From assembly GCA_037013685.1 (NCBI GenBank), contig CM072919.1, positions 32,715,435 through 32,779,434 of the forward strand: a stretch of DNA of 64,000 bases. The letters run 5' to 3'. This DNA comes from Acridotheres tristis. Lineage: Eukaryota > Chordata > Aves > Passeriformes > Sturnidae. The notes beneath the pieces were generated by a model, which worked only from the letters and a program-made list of their open reading frames with translations, ran no database searches and had not been told where the DNA came from. Positions within the stretch are counted from its first letter, which is position 1. Each line of letters starts with the position of its first letter. A program made the translations under genes and the position numbers. Of this stretch, positions 42,401 to 50,815 are shown one piece after another.

Positions 42401-45400
42401 CAAAGGCAGCTGGATGAGTACTCCTCCAGGACTCCATAAGGACACAGGCAGTTACCCCAAAAGCACTAAGTTAAAAATGGATATCTGTGGTCTCAGCCAT
42501 GTTCTGTGGTGGTGGTGGTGGAGGGCCCCTTTCTCAGCAGTGCCATGGGCCAGCACTGCTGTCTTGCTAGTCATGGCCCCCAACGAACACCAGAGATGAC
42601 CATTTTGCACAGGAGCAGGGCAAGAGAAACTCAGGGACTTCACCAGCACCTCTGAAATTTAGTTAACAGCAGCTCCAAAAATGATCTTTTCTCACGACCA
42701 AGATAGGGAAATCAAAACAGAAAAACAACAAAAGCAAGAGACTGGTAAGCAGCAACAATTTGTTCCAGGGATCTTCTAAAATCTCCTAGGGTGACCCACA
42801 CAGCCCAGGAAAATATGGGCAACGGATAATGCCACTAGAAACCAGGCAACTCCTCCAGCAGTTGCTGGAGAGCTCCAGCTCTCCAGCTCATCCTTCCCCC
42901 TCCTCTTCCTCCTCCTCTGCTGCCCACCCAGCATCTTTGCTGGGCTGGCTCAACACAGAGCCACTTCAGGGAGGGCCTCTCCTTCTGAGGGACAGCTCTC
43001 CTACCCCAGGAGTTCCTGCTTAAAAATCAGAGAGTGTCTCTGCTGCACAGTCAGCACTGATAAAAACAGCAATCCAGCAGTCTCACCACTGTAGTGATTA
43101 AATGCCAGTAATCACAGAAAAACTGAGACTGGAAAACATTGCTCCAGTCCACATCATACAGCATCTTTGCTCAAAGTAGCATCAACTAGACCTAGTTAGG
43201 CAGATGGTGGAATACTCCCAAGAACAAAGAACTCTCAACCCACTCTGGACAACTTCTTCCATTGTTTAGCCAGCCTCACTGTAAAAAAGTGTGTGGTTTA
43301 ACATCTTTGTGGGACTACTTTTATTTCACGCTCCTTCCATTGTCTCTTGTCTGTTCACTGAATACCAATGAGAACGGCACATGGAGTTGTGCTCTAGGGT
43401 TTTTTTACTCCCTTTAACCGACATATGGATAAGATTTCCCTGAGCTTTCACTTTTTCATCACAAACAATCCCCATGCTCTGAGCCCTGCATCAGAGATGT
43501 TATGTTCCAACCCCTTCATAATCTTCACAATCATTCCATGAACTTGCTTCAGTGTGACCACATCTGTCTTGTTCTGGGAAGCTTAGAATAGGATGTTGTT
43601 TCACTGCCACTGAGCAGAGGGGAATAATCACCCCCAACAGAATGCTGGCAACTCTTCCTAATGAATCCCAGTATGCTGTTGGTCTCCCTTGCTGCAATGG
43701 CACCCTGCTCACTGAACTTTGCACCCACCAGAACTCCAGGGCATTTCTCTGCCAAGCTACTTTTCAGTTGGTGAACCCCAAAACTATACAGGAACATAGG
43801 GTTTCTCTTCCCTAGGTGCAGGACTTGGCATTTCCCTATATTGAACTTCACAGTGCTCCTGATGCTCCATTTCTCCAGCTTCTTGAGATCCCTCTGAACA
43901 ATAAGCGCATTTGCCTCCTCTATCAGTCTCTCCTGTCACCTACAGACTTGCTGAGGATGATCTCTGTCCCATCACCTAGGTCATTCATGAACACATTAGA
44001 CAGCAGTTCCTGAGCATCTACTCTCAGGGCACATCACTTTTAAGTGGTCTCCCAATGGGTTTTGTGCTACTGTTATGGAACGGGGTACTACAAGCCCTAC
44101 CAAAATTCAGTTAAACTACATCCAGTGGTCTCCATTCAACCTATCATCCCAATTTGGAAGAGTATTTATTTGGTCACATATGATTTTTACTTCGTAAATC
44201 CATACTGACTTGCCTTCTTTGTCTTTCAAGCGTCTGGAACAACTTTCCCACAGTTCAACGTCAGGCTGATCTTCCCACCTTCCCCAGAGAAGGGTGGTGC
44301 TTTCTTTCACTCCTCAAGAATCTCCCACAAACTACCATGACCTTTCTAAGGTAACTGACACCTGTGGGTGCACTGCAGTTAACTCATGGACTTGTGCAAG
44401 TTCAGCTTTTCCAGATGTTCCCTATCTTAATCCCCCCCCCAAGAACAGTAAGATTTCCTTGCCCTGCACTTTCCTCTGCCTATTTCCATAGTATCTCTAT
44501 ACCCCTTCCAGCTCACCCAATTCTGCTTCTACCTCCTGTCGATATGCTTGTAATGGTAGATTGAAGTCAGGAACTCCTTCTCCAACCTTGCTTAAGAGAG
44601 AGAGTTTGTCATACAGCAGCCTGTACCTGAGTCATAACCCATTTTTATGAAAGGTGAACCTGAAATCCTTCACTCTTCACTGTTTCACAAAGTCTGTACA
44701 ACAATCTGAGCTCAACAGTTTGAGCATGGACTTGATAAGACTTTAGTCAAGTGAAACATAGCAAAAGGCTGAAGGTCTTCATTTGCTGTACCTTCTTTCT
44801 TCCAGTTTTTCTTTTGTCCCTGTATTCCTGTCCATTTCCTCCCATTCCCTGTATACTTAACCAGCTATTTTAGGAACTTTCTTTGGAAGCACTTTCTCAG
44901 AACTGGCAGTGCTCTGGGAGTTGCTCTCAAGGGGATGACACTTTGTCTTGGTCTTCAAGTTGTACAAATAATCAATAGCAAATGCAGTCTTTCTTAGGTC
45001 CACGCATGTTTGTTTGAGCAGCATCTGTATAATCCTCCCAGGCTGCTACTCCCTGCTCCCACCTTATGCATGCTTCCATTTATGGCTCAGTTTTGTCAGT
45101 GCTCCTGCCCCTTTTGCTTTTTTCCCCCAACTGTTGGAGCATACCATTCTGGAAACTGGAGGAGGCAATCCCTGAAAGCTCATTACCTCTCCTAGATAAT
45201 TTTCTTCAGGACTGTATTCCGTGAGTCTTCCAAGCAGATTCCTGAACAGGCCAAAGTCTGCTCTCTCAAAGTCCTGCATTGTTGATCCTACTTTTTGCTT
45301 TGTTTCCCTTCTTTCAGGCTCACAGACACCATCTAGCAACAGACAGGGCTCTTCCCATCCTTCACACCTGCAATCATCGCTCCTTGTTTTCAAGGACTGT

Positions 45401-48400
45401 GTCCAGCAGAGCACCTCTCCTCACTGATCCATTGCATGTGTCAAGATGTTGAGAGCAGCAGACCCCAGAAACATCCTGAATTGCTCATCTTGGATGTCTT
45501 GTCCCTATAGCAGCTATGGCAGTGGCCAAAGTCCCCTATGAAGATCAAAGCCTGCAAATGTGGGGCTTCTTGCGGTTGTCAAAAGAAAGCATCATCTGCT
45601 TTGTCTACAACTTATTCTGGCCTGAGACATTTGTAATACCTAAGACATTGTAACAGATAGCCAGCACGTTGCCCTTAACTGATCTGTCCACTACTTATAA
45701 GCTCTTGCTGTCTCATCATCTGTCCCAAGACAGAGCTCCCAGCATCCTCACTGCTCTCAAACTTGGAACATCTCACAGGAACTCCTCCTATTCACCACTG
45801 CAGCCTATAACTCCTCATCAGATAGTGTCAACCCACAGCAGCATGCTGGTTGTGTAGCCGTGGAAAGGAGTTTTAACCCTTTAAGTGCGGTGGAAATAAG
45901 ATGCACAGCTACATGGTTGTCTTTCATGACAGGAAGAAAGAGACAAGTTTATTCAGAGACACACTTGGTTTTATAGCCTGACTCGCAACTCCAAGAGTAG
46001 AGAAAAGGTGATTGGTTCAGAGAGAAGACACCCCATTCCCAGGGCCTGGTCACTTAACCACAACAGGTGCTCTATCTTTGTTAATAATTTCTTTTTATTT
46101 TGACCAGATTATCACCCTGGGAGAAATTCTCCCTAGCCTTGAGCTGGACCAGCTTATCGGCTGGGAACAGAGCTGAAAAGCTCCAGCCTGTAATATTTTT
46201 CAGGCTGTAATTTTCTTACTTTCTCAATATGTGTCCCACACTGGTTGTGTGACCTGTTGCAACAACTCCCCATGACTTCAAACGAGATCACAGCCCTGAA
46301 AAGCACAAAGATCTCCAGTTCTGCTCGTTGTAGCCCAAGCTGTGGACAGTTGTGTACTGGCACTTCAGAGAGGAGTTGTGCCCAATTCCAGAAAAGTGTA
46401 TGAGAGCATTCCTCAGACTCCTAGCTAACAGGAGTGGATGTATGACCTTTGTTCTTGAAGTCTCAATATAAAAGGGTTTTTGTCACTATACAGTTTATCA
46501 TAGTTTTATAAATGCACATTTTCACATCTTTGGTATACTTCAGGTTTTTCCTGCCACTACCGTTCTAAGTAATTTTTAGCATTTCCTTCCCTTGTTCCAG
46601 AGTGATAAAGTTCAACAAAATGATTTGAATTAAAATGGGATGGATGGGGTAGATGAGCAGAGCAAAGCAGTCTTCAAATTTCTCCTTTAGAAGGGGCTTA
46701 ATTATTCAAGCAGAAGTCATAGTTTTCTTAGAGGAATGTGCAACAACACAGTTTTAATAAATTAATGTGAAGCAGAGAAAAATAGAATTCCTTGAAATGA
46801 TGCAACCCCCTGTTGCAGGTGCACAGTATTTCAATGAGTCCCCTTGCAGTGCTTTCTGTATACTGAACTTATTTCTCATCTTCTGTGGAAACTGGAGGCC
46901 ATACCTACTGCACAAAGAGAAAGTCACCAGCTTTAATCTTTCCCACATTCAAGACAGCTAAATTAGTGTTCAGTAGTAAGAGGAACAAAGGACAATTTAT
47001 ATCATTGCCTTCCCAAGATAATCAGTCTGTTCAGCCTCAGTTACCAAGCTAATATTCACCTCCCACAAATACTTAAGGCTGTAACATGTGGCACTTCAAG
47101 ATCAATTTGTATTATTTACTGCCTACTTTATACTATTTCTTGATGAATGCATTTCTTGTGGTACGTCTTGGAGAGCTGACCTAGCAGTAAGGAAAGTCCT
47201 TTTAAGGCGATCTAGACTGAAATCAGGATCATTAACTTCTACCAGACCCCTAGATGTGCATGTCTTTGCTGTCCTGTCCCAGTGTCCACAGAAGATTAAA
47301 GGAAGAAGCAAGGGTCTTGACAGACATTTTGGAGGTCAGGGTACTCCAGAGCCATGAAGAGAGACTGGCTAACTGCATGCTCTTGAGGTGGCCTTGTGTG
47401 GACTCTGAGCTATGATATCAGCCTATAATGGAACTGAAGTATTCTGGAGAAAGGTGAACAAAGAGAACAAGCTTCTAATGACACATAAGGCCCTGTAACA
47501 AGAAAGCACAAGGGAGCAGTCCCAGGTAGGTTAGTAGCCCACATTAGTGCATAATCATGCTTGCGACCCCCTGCTTAATGTGTGCCATGGGGACATTATG
47601 GATACTGGCAACAGGAGGATCATCAAACAGCAACATGGGCTCAGTCCTTGCATCTCTCCTGCCTCTCAAGTGTTCAACAAGGTGTTTCCTCTCAGCTGTT
47701 TCAGTCATGCAAAGCAGAGTTGGCACTTCTGAACCAAGTGAATCCTCCTCAACTACCTCAAGATCCTGTTTAGTCACTCTCTCCTTTTTCACCTCCTAAA
47801 GCCACATTTCACTCTCTTGTAGCAGCTGTCACAAAGAAGTCACTGCCCCCAGTGCTATACAAGAGTTCACAAGGCTCTCAGCACACATCATATTAGTGGA
47901 TAAACAAGGCTCTCAAGGGAATGGGAGGATACCAGATTACACCCTGCAAGTCCCTAGTTAGAAACAGATGGCTGTCTGCCAGAACCACCACGAGGAAGCA
48001 TTTAATTGCAGGATCGCAAATGTTCCCAGACCTGAGGTACCTGCAATCCTGTTACTGATGTAGCTGCAGCTGAGGCAGGCTTTGGAGAAAAAGAATCCCA
48101 AACTTCCGCATCTGCTGTAAAAGGACAAATCCTGATGTAAATGTGCAGAACAGGAACCGGTTGGTTAAAAACAGCCACACTTTCAGGCATCAGGACAAAA
48201 CCCAGGATACTTCTCACCATATTCTCACCACTCAGCTAAAGAGGGAGAACTAGTTCTGAGTTCCCAGATGCCATCTCGATCCAGCTGAGCAAACAAGGAA
48301 GCTCAGCCTTATGTCTTGCCTCTTCAGACCTGCTATGACAGCCATACATTGTGCCAAACATCCACTAGCTTTTTGCTCTACCTCAGGCTACAAAGACTTC

Positions 48401-49478
48401 AGGAATCAAGTCATAGCTCCAACAAGGGAGAGGCTTCAAGCTTGCCATCATCTGCAAGTCACACAGCTGAAATAGCTATCTGCTATAGAGAATGCATTCT
48501 GACTTCAAACCAGGAAGTCCAGACTATTGGGCAAGGATGTTTCTCGTCCTAGCAAGCTGCTTCCAAGGTGGCAGCCACCAGGAGACACAGGCTAGTGCAG
48601 CAAGAGCAAGGAATAAGGGACAACTCTTCTACCACACCAATCCTCTGCTAAGATCTGCTTCTCCTTGATCTGTGTGATGACCCTTTTTTATCCCTTGCAA
48701 CTTGCCAAGCTGTGGCACTTGCAACTGTTGCAGCAAGGCACCTCACTAACCACCTCAGCACATATTTGTAGTCCTGTTGCACTGCAACCCATAACAAATA
48801 ACAATCCCAAGTCCAAAGCAAGCACTGTCAGGCTTATAAGCAGTAGCACCTAAGAGTTTCACTATAGGAAAAAAATTATACTAAGCCCCACTGAGAAGAG
48901 ATGATTAACACACACAAGTTAATCTTCTTTAAGGTCCCAGGACAAGCCACTAGTATCTCCTCCAAAGTCAGAAATGCTGAGAAAGGGGCCAGATCTCCAC
49001 AGTCACACAAGTGATTTTTCCATACAGAATTCACATTTCCAGGAAAATGTCCTGCATTTTTACACCTTTTGCATACAGAACCTTGGGTCTGGAATGCAGA
49101 GACGGGAAAATAAGGAGCACTTAAGTATCTTATGTCACAGCTTCCACCTCTCCCAGAATTAGTGCACTATATGCATGCTACAGAAATCCACAGCACAAAA
49201 GGAGGTAAAGCTATGAACCAGGAACATTCTGCAAACACAAAAGCCACTTTGGAACCGTAACTGATTCTTACCTCTCCCATTTTGTTCTCTTCCATTCTGA
49301 CCACTCCTGGGACACTCTCCAAGTAGCTTTCCAGTGTGTCATATCCTAGATGCTTGAAGGGAATTAACTCATTGGTCAGGGATCTGTATTCACTCTGAAG
49401 TTCTGACAAACGTATGCCATTTTTAAAAGCATGAAGAACAGCTCGCAGGCCTTTTGCAACAAGTTCTGGCTCCTGCAT
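7518..49478 (-). CDS. TDRD7: TDRD7, tudor domain containing 7 (16 coding exons, about 1095 aa)
   Basis: TDRD7 is a scaffold of germ-cell (chromatoid body/nuage) and lens RNA granules, acting in transposon silencing and mRNA control. LOTUS domains bind RNA or Vasa-type helicases and Tudor domains bind methylated-arginine ligands (family knowledge). I joined 16 exons with compatible phases: 49272-49478, 41555-41696, 40235-40448, 35209-35294, 33843-34060, 19601-20181, 17164-17350, 16076-16187, 14985-15187, 14716-14850, 13006-13089, 12710-12844, 12263-12373, 10386-10876, 9902-10062, 7518-7738. They sum to 3288 nt, or 1095 codons plus stop; human has 1098. LOTUS1 spans about residues 1-70, LOTUS2 217-289, LOTUS3 347-415, and the Tudor modules about 515-575, 700-765 and 955-1005. 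No frameshift or internal stop was seen. Exon boundaries rest on splice consensus plus residue-by-residue agreement with remembered human TDRD7. Two donors are GC rather than GT. Confidence 0.95.
7739..9901 (-). other. TDRD7 intron 16
   Basis: An intron of about 2.2 kb. It holds the AT microsatellite at 9405-9439 and a plus-strand 103-codon open frame at 7946-8257 with one hydrophobic stretch, which I regard as chance. Confidence 0.8.
9405..9439. repeat. (AT)n microsatellite
   Basis: An uninterrupted AT dinucleotide run of about 35 bp in intron 16 of TDRD7. Confidence 0.97.
9902..10062 (-). CDS. TDRD7: TDRD7 exon 16: Tudor 3 core
   Basis: The exon encodes [20 protein letters not shown] and [20 protein letters not shown], then [13 protein letters not shown]. 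The ELDYGKHE strand retains the aromatic of a functional Tudor cage. The acceptor is TTTTTAG| and the donor is CAG|GTAGGT, phase 1 out. Confidence 0.95.
10386..10876 (-). CDS. TDRD7: TDRD7 exon 15: linker and start of Tudor 3
   Basis: The exon encodes [20 protein letters not shown], the [12 protein letters not shown] motif, a variable serine-rich linker, [20 protein letters not shown], then [12 protein letters not shown] and KLYAAKIGD, where the third Tudor module starts. The 491-bp exon ends GA|GTAAGT in phase 2. The variable part is the main length difference from human. Confidence 0.95.
10877..12262 (-). other. TDRD7 intron 14
   Basis: An AT-rich intron of 1.39 kb with GT...AG ends. No repeat or exon was recognised in it. 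Confidence 0.8.
12263..12373 (-). CDS. TDRD7: TDRD7 exon 14
   Basis: A 111-bp phase-0 exon encoding [20 protein letters not shown], then [17 protein letters not shown]. It matches human KCCLADLP...[12 protein letters not shown] almost residue for residue. The acceptor is CTTAG| and the donor is AAG|GTAAGT. It has no long open frame of its own and was found by homology. Confidence 0.93.
12710..12844 (-). CDS. TDRD7: TDRD7 exon 13: Tudor 2, second part
   Basis: The exon encodes [20 protein letters not shown] and [20 protein letters not shown]. The Tudor strand reads QFMDSG, without the aromatic of a ligand-binding cage, as in human (QFLDSG). This domain is therefore probably not a methyl-arginine reader. 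The acceptor is TTTCAG| and the donor is CAG|GTATAA; phase 0. Confidence 0.94.
13006..13089 (-). CDS. TDRD7: TDRD7 exon 12: Tudor 2, first part
   Basis: An 84-bp exon encoding [18 protein letters not shown] and [10 protein letters not shown]. The LPFCGKIC motif is characteristic of TDRD7. The acceptor is TTGCAG| and the donor is GAG|GTAAGA; phase 0 at both ends. Confidence 0.93.
13090..14715 (-). other. TDRD7 intron 11
   Basis: A 1.63-kb intron. A plus-strand open frame at 14322-14618 has no recognisable domain. Confidence 0.8.
14716..14850 (-). CDS. TDRD7: TDRD7 exon 11
   Basis: A 135-bp phase-0 exon encoding [20 protein letters not shown], then [20 protein letters not shown]. It follows a very short intron (134 bp). 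The donor is AAG|GTAAGT. It matches the segment preceding the second Tudor module of TDRD7. Confidence 0.94.
14985..15187 (-). CDS. TDRD7: TDRD7 exon 10
   Basis: The exon encodes [19 protein letters not shown], then [20 protein letters not shown] and [20 protein letters not shown]. It is the SN-like half of the first extended Tudor module and is nearly identical in pattern to human. The donor is CAG|GTACCA, phase 0. Confidence 0.95.
15386..15432. repeat. (AACC)n microsatellite
   Basis: About eleven AACC tetranucleotide units in intron 9 of TDRD7. Confidence 0.97.
16076..16187 (-). CDS. TDRD7: TDRD7 exon 9: second half of Tudor 1
   Basis: The exon encodes [20 protein letters not shown] and then [15 protein letters not shown]. 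This is the Tudor core strand (YVDxG) followed by the conserved LPFQ...CKLAG of extended Tudor domains. The usual aromatic in YVDYG is histidine here. The acceptor is GTCAG| and the donor is CAG|GTAAGA, phase 1 out. Confidence 0.94.
17164..17350 (-). CDS. TDRD7: TDRD7 exon 8: first half of Tudor 1 (GC donor, GT alternative at 17170)
   Basis: The exon encodes [21 protein letters not shown] and then the Tudor 1 start [20 protein letters not shown]. Homology to human (EENKIKVCYVDYG) requires two residues, VK, after DNR. That places the donor at AAG|GCAAGC, a second GC site. A GT site 6 nt upstream (AGA|GTAAAG) keeps frame but drops VK from a beta strand and is a weaker consensus. Confidence 0.9.
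17351..19600 (-). other. TDRD7 intron 7, GC-AG type
   Basis: A 2.25-kb intron starting GCAAGT and ending TTGTAG. It contains a 23-bp imperfect tandem duplication at about 18438-18483 (CCAAAGAGATATTACT twice). Nothing else was recognised. Confidence 0.8.
19601..20181 (-). CDS. TDRD7: TDRD7 exon 7: LOTUS3 domain (GC splice donor)
   Basis: The largest coding exon (581 bp). It begins [19 protein letters not shown], carries LOTUS3 ([20 protein letters not shown], then [17 protein letters not shown]) and an acidic linker, and ends [11 protein letters not shown]. The 3' boundary is AG|GCAAGT, a GC donor. No GT donor preserves the conserved [13 protein letters not shown] junction known from human TDRD7. 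The outgoing phase is 2. Confidence 0.93.
22500..22740 (-). mobile_element. CR1 LINE 3' fragment
   Basis: It begins with the inverted CR1 3' terminus (agaatcacagaattatagaa) followed by the complementary 'cctgcacagg'-type 3' UTR. Heavily degraded, and adjacent to an oppositely oriented CR1. Confidence 0.65.
22795..24046 (+). mobile_element. CR1 LINE fragment (RT and 3' UTR)
   Basis: A translated segment retains reverse-transcriptase motifs [16 protein letters not shown] and [17 protein letters not shown], then '[11 protein letters not shown]', then the 3' UTR ending in attctgtgattctgtga, the CR1 terminal repeat. Frames are broken by stops and shifts. It is 5'-truncated, as is usual for CR1. 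Confidence 0.85.
25600..25723 (+). mobile_element. CR1 3'-end fragment
   Basis: A short piece with 'gaggttccttccaacctctg' and 'tgattctgtct', typical of the CR1 3' UTR and terminus. Confidence 0.65.
28060..29620 (+). mobile_element. CR1 LINE fragment with partial reverse transcriptase
   Basis: An open stretch at 28395-28904 carries RT motifs [52 protein letters not shown] and [19 protein letters not shown]. The catalytic YxDD region is lost in a frameshifted segment. The 3' part (29250-29620) is CR1 3' UTR without an intact terminus. Inactive. Confidence 0.85.
29621..30310 (+). mobile_element. Second CR1 copy, endonuclease fragment joined to 3' end
   Basis: 29755-29850 encodes [20 protein letters not shown], typical of the CR1 endonuclease, with a [13 protein letters not shown] motif near 29960. 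At about 30060 it switches abruptly to the CR1 3' UTR (30110-30310). The whole RT region is missing, so this is an internally deleted copy or two adjacent fragments. Confidence 0.65.
33843..34060 (-). CDS. TDRD7: TDRD7 exon 6: LOTUS2 domain
   Basis: The exon encodes the second LOTUS domain: [18 protein letters not shown], then [10 protein letters not shown], then LENWPHVCT. The donor used is ACA|GTAGGT at 33843. A second GT four bases downstream would shift the frame and hit a stop early in the next exon, so it was not chosen. Joining gives CTVEK, as in human (ICTVEK). Confidence 0.94.
35209..35294 (-). CDS. TDRD7: TDRD7 exon 5 (linker)
   Basis: An 86-bp exon encoding [20 protein letters not shown] and then a serine-rich tail. 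The acceptor is TTTTAG| and the donor is GTG|GTATGC. Phases (2 in, 1 out) fit exons 4 and 6 exactly. The human counterpart has a similar proline-containing segment followed by MHLSRTS. Confidence 0.88.
35295..40234 (-). other. TDRD7 intron 4
   Basis: A 4.9-kb intron, single-copy except for 39345-40100, which has an inverted counterpart at about 61540-62144. No exon or transposon was recognised. Confidence 0.75.
39345..39904 (+). repeat. Inverted repeat C, left copy
   Basis: Pairs with 61585-62144 (position sum 101489), essentially identical except the last few bases. Weaker similarity resumes at about 40045-40100 after a stretch of about 140 bp that the right copy lacks. In TDRD7 intron 4. 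Confidence 0.94.
40235..40448 (-). CDS. TDRD7: TDRD7 exon 4
   Basis: The exon starts in [10 protein letters not shown], a motif conserved in TDRD7, and ends at [10 protein letters not shown] before donor CAG|GTCAGT. The 214-bp length carries phase 1 into phase 2. It encodes the low-complexity, presumably disordered linker between LOTUS1 and LOTUS2, which diverges fast between species; only its two ends align well with human. Confidence 0.9.
41555..41696 (-). CDS. TDRD7: TDRD7 exon 3
   Basis: The exon reads VICHAVSC...[11 protein letters not shown]...[11 protein letters not shown] and matches the stretch after LOTUS1 in mammalian TDRD7, including the conserved [11 protein letters not shown] core. 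The acceptor is CAACAAG| and the donor is CAG|GTAAGC. The incoming phase is 0 and the outgoing phase is 1. It is 142 bp long and is not marked by a long open frame on its own. Confidence 0.93.
42507..42523. repeat. Short (GGT)n run
   Basis: Five perfect GGT units, at the outer edge of inverted block B. Confidence 0.8.
42543..43085 (+). repeat. Inverted repeat B, left copy
   Basis: Pairs with about 60714-61256 (position sum 103799). 42829-43078 is nearly identical, while 42721-42828 shows roughly one mismatch in ten, so identity is patchy. In TDRD7 intron 2. Confidence 0.92.
43490..46390 (-). mobile_element. Degenerate CR1-related LINE, split by an LTR insertion
   Basis: On the minus strand 43549-43851 encodes [19 protein letters not shown], a CR1 RT C-terminal motif. 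43900-45840 resembles a long CR1-family sequence often seen in bird genomes. The element resumes after the LTR at 46246-46390, where the segment 'gagatcacagccctgaaaag' and 'cacttcagagaggagtt' continue the same family. Family assignment is from memory and no intact frame survives. Confidence 0.65.
45851..46240 (-). mobile_element. Solo LTR of an endogenous retrovirus, with 5-bp target duplication
   Basis: A 390-bp segment with TG...CA ends (TGTGGGACAC ... GGCTACACA on the minus strand) and an AATAAA on the minus strand near 45950. It is flanked by the direct repeat CTGGT at 45846-45850 and 46241-46245. No internal viral genes are present, so it is a solo LTR left by recombination. Confidence 0.8.
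49272..49478 (-). CDS. TDRD7: TDRD7 exon 2: start codon and LOTUS1 domain
   Basis: This exon encodes residues 1-69, starting [15 protein letters not shown] and ending at KMGE, which is the first OST-HTH/LOTUS winged-helix domain. The ATG is at 49478 with A at -3. An in-frame GTG two codons upstream is not the start. The donor is GAG|GTAAGA, phase 0. The acceptor upstream is either at 49492 (GGCAG) or 49484 (TATAG), leaving only 6-14 nt of 5'UTR in this exon, so the rest of the leader must come from a non-coding exon further right. Confidence 0.95.
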
Positions 49479-49779
49479 CTTCACCTATACCCCTGCCTCC
49501 AAAAGAAAAAAAGAAGAGAAAAAAACCAAACATTTTTACATACACTGGCTTTTACTATTCAAGATCCCTCCCCCAACAAGCCAGAATGCAGGAACTCAGT
49601 GGCCCATCTCTGGAGACTTTGATTCTTCTGGGTAGACTTGTAGGGCCACAGTTGTGCAAGCCAAGCATAACGTGGTATGGAACACATGGGGCATGACGTT
49701 GTCAAAAAGTGCTGACAAAGGAGCAGAGCAGCCATCATGCACAAGTTGGATCTGCCAGACCACCACCAGAGGTCACACG

Positions 49780-50562
49780 GCCAGACGAGGGGCGGGAGCT
49801 GCTATGCAACTGACCCACCACAGACAAGTACTGGATACTGCAGCTGGGACAGGACAATTCTGGATGTGTGTGTAACTGCAGAAGAGAGGCACTCTGGAAA
49901 GTGGCCTGGGGGTCCTGCTTTGTGGAAAACTGAACATGAGTCATCAGTGCCCTGGCAGCCTGGAGGGCCACCTGTGTCCTGGGGTGCATCAGGCCCAACA
50001 CTGCCAGCACGGCAAGGGAGGAATTGTCCTGCTCTGCACTGGGGCAGCCTCACCTCGAGTGCTGGGGACCAGTCTGGGTGACACAGTATAAGAAAGACAT
50101 TCAGCTGTTAAGAGAGTGTCTAAAGGGTGGCAACAAAGATACTGAAGGGCTGTGAGGGTAATCCATATGAGGAGTGGCTGAGGTCACTTAGTCTGTTCAG
50201 CCTAGAAAAGACTGAGGACAGACCTCACTGCAGTCTACAACTTCCTTGTTGGAAGGGAACAGGAAGGGCACTGACATCTACGCTCTTGTGACCGGGCCAT
50301 TCTGTCGGGTCCTGTCACTGAAGTGGTGTCAGAGAAGGTTTAATCTGGATATCAGGAGAAGGCTCTTCACCCAGAGGGTGACTGAGCACTACTAGAACAG
50401 GCTCTCCATGGAAGTGGTCAGAGCATCAGGTCTGACAGAGTTCAAGAAGAACTTGGAGAATGGTATAAGGCACATGGTGTGATTCGTTGACTCTCCTGCA
50501 CAAGACCAGGAGTTGGACTTCGATCCTATGGGTCCGTTCCAATTCAGGATATTCTTTGATTG
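49780..50562 (+). mobile_element. CR1 LINE 3' fragment
   Basis: The translation includes a CR1 C-terminal stretch (ESSVPWQPGGPPVSWG, CPALHWGSLTSSAG), followed by the 3' UTR with 'ttcacccagagggtgactga' and 'gggtccgttccaattcagga'. Oriented opposite to TDRD7. Degenerate and 5'-truncated. Confidence 0.8.
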
Positions 50563-50815
50563 GATGACACCTGCAGGGCTAGAGCTTCCACTGAAAGTGA
50601 GACAGGGCACAACCACCACCCCCTGCCACAGCATCCCACACTCTGGTAGAGAGACCAGAGCTGCTCCGCATGCCCCTGGGCCAGCACCTGCACCCATGCA
50701 CACGTCTCAGCTCCACCGTGGAAACAGCATGCATCTGGGGCATGCAACATCTTACCCACAAGGGCACAACGCCATGACTCCACAGACTCTTCAGAGAGAA
50801 AACACAATGTGAGTC

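Larger units (their letters stand above)
41697..49271 (-). other. TDRD7 intron 2
   Basis: A 7.6-kb intron. It contains block B of the inverted duplication (42543-43085), a CR1-related element (43490-46390) and an LTR nested in that element. 46400-49250 has nothing recognisable. Confidence 0.75.

Noticed and set aside
44432..44442. Poly-C run near 44432 as a regulatory element
   Set aside because: A short homopolymer within a degenerate retroelement; no further support.
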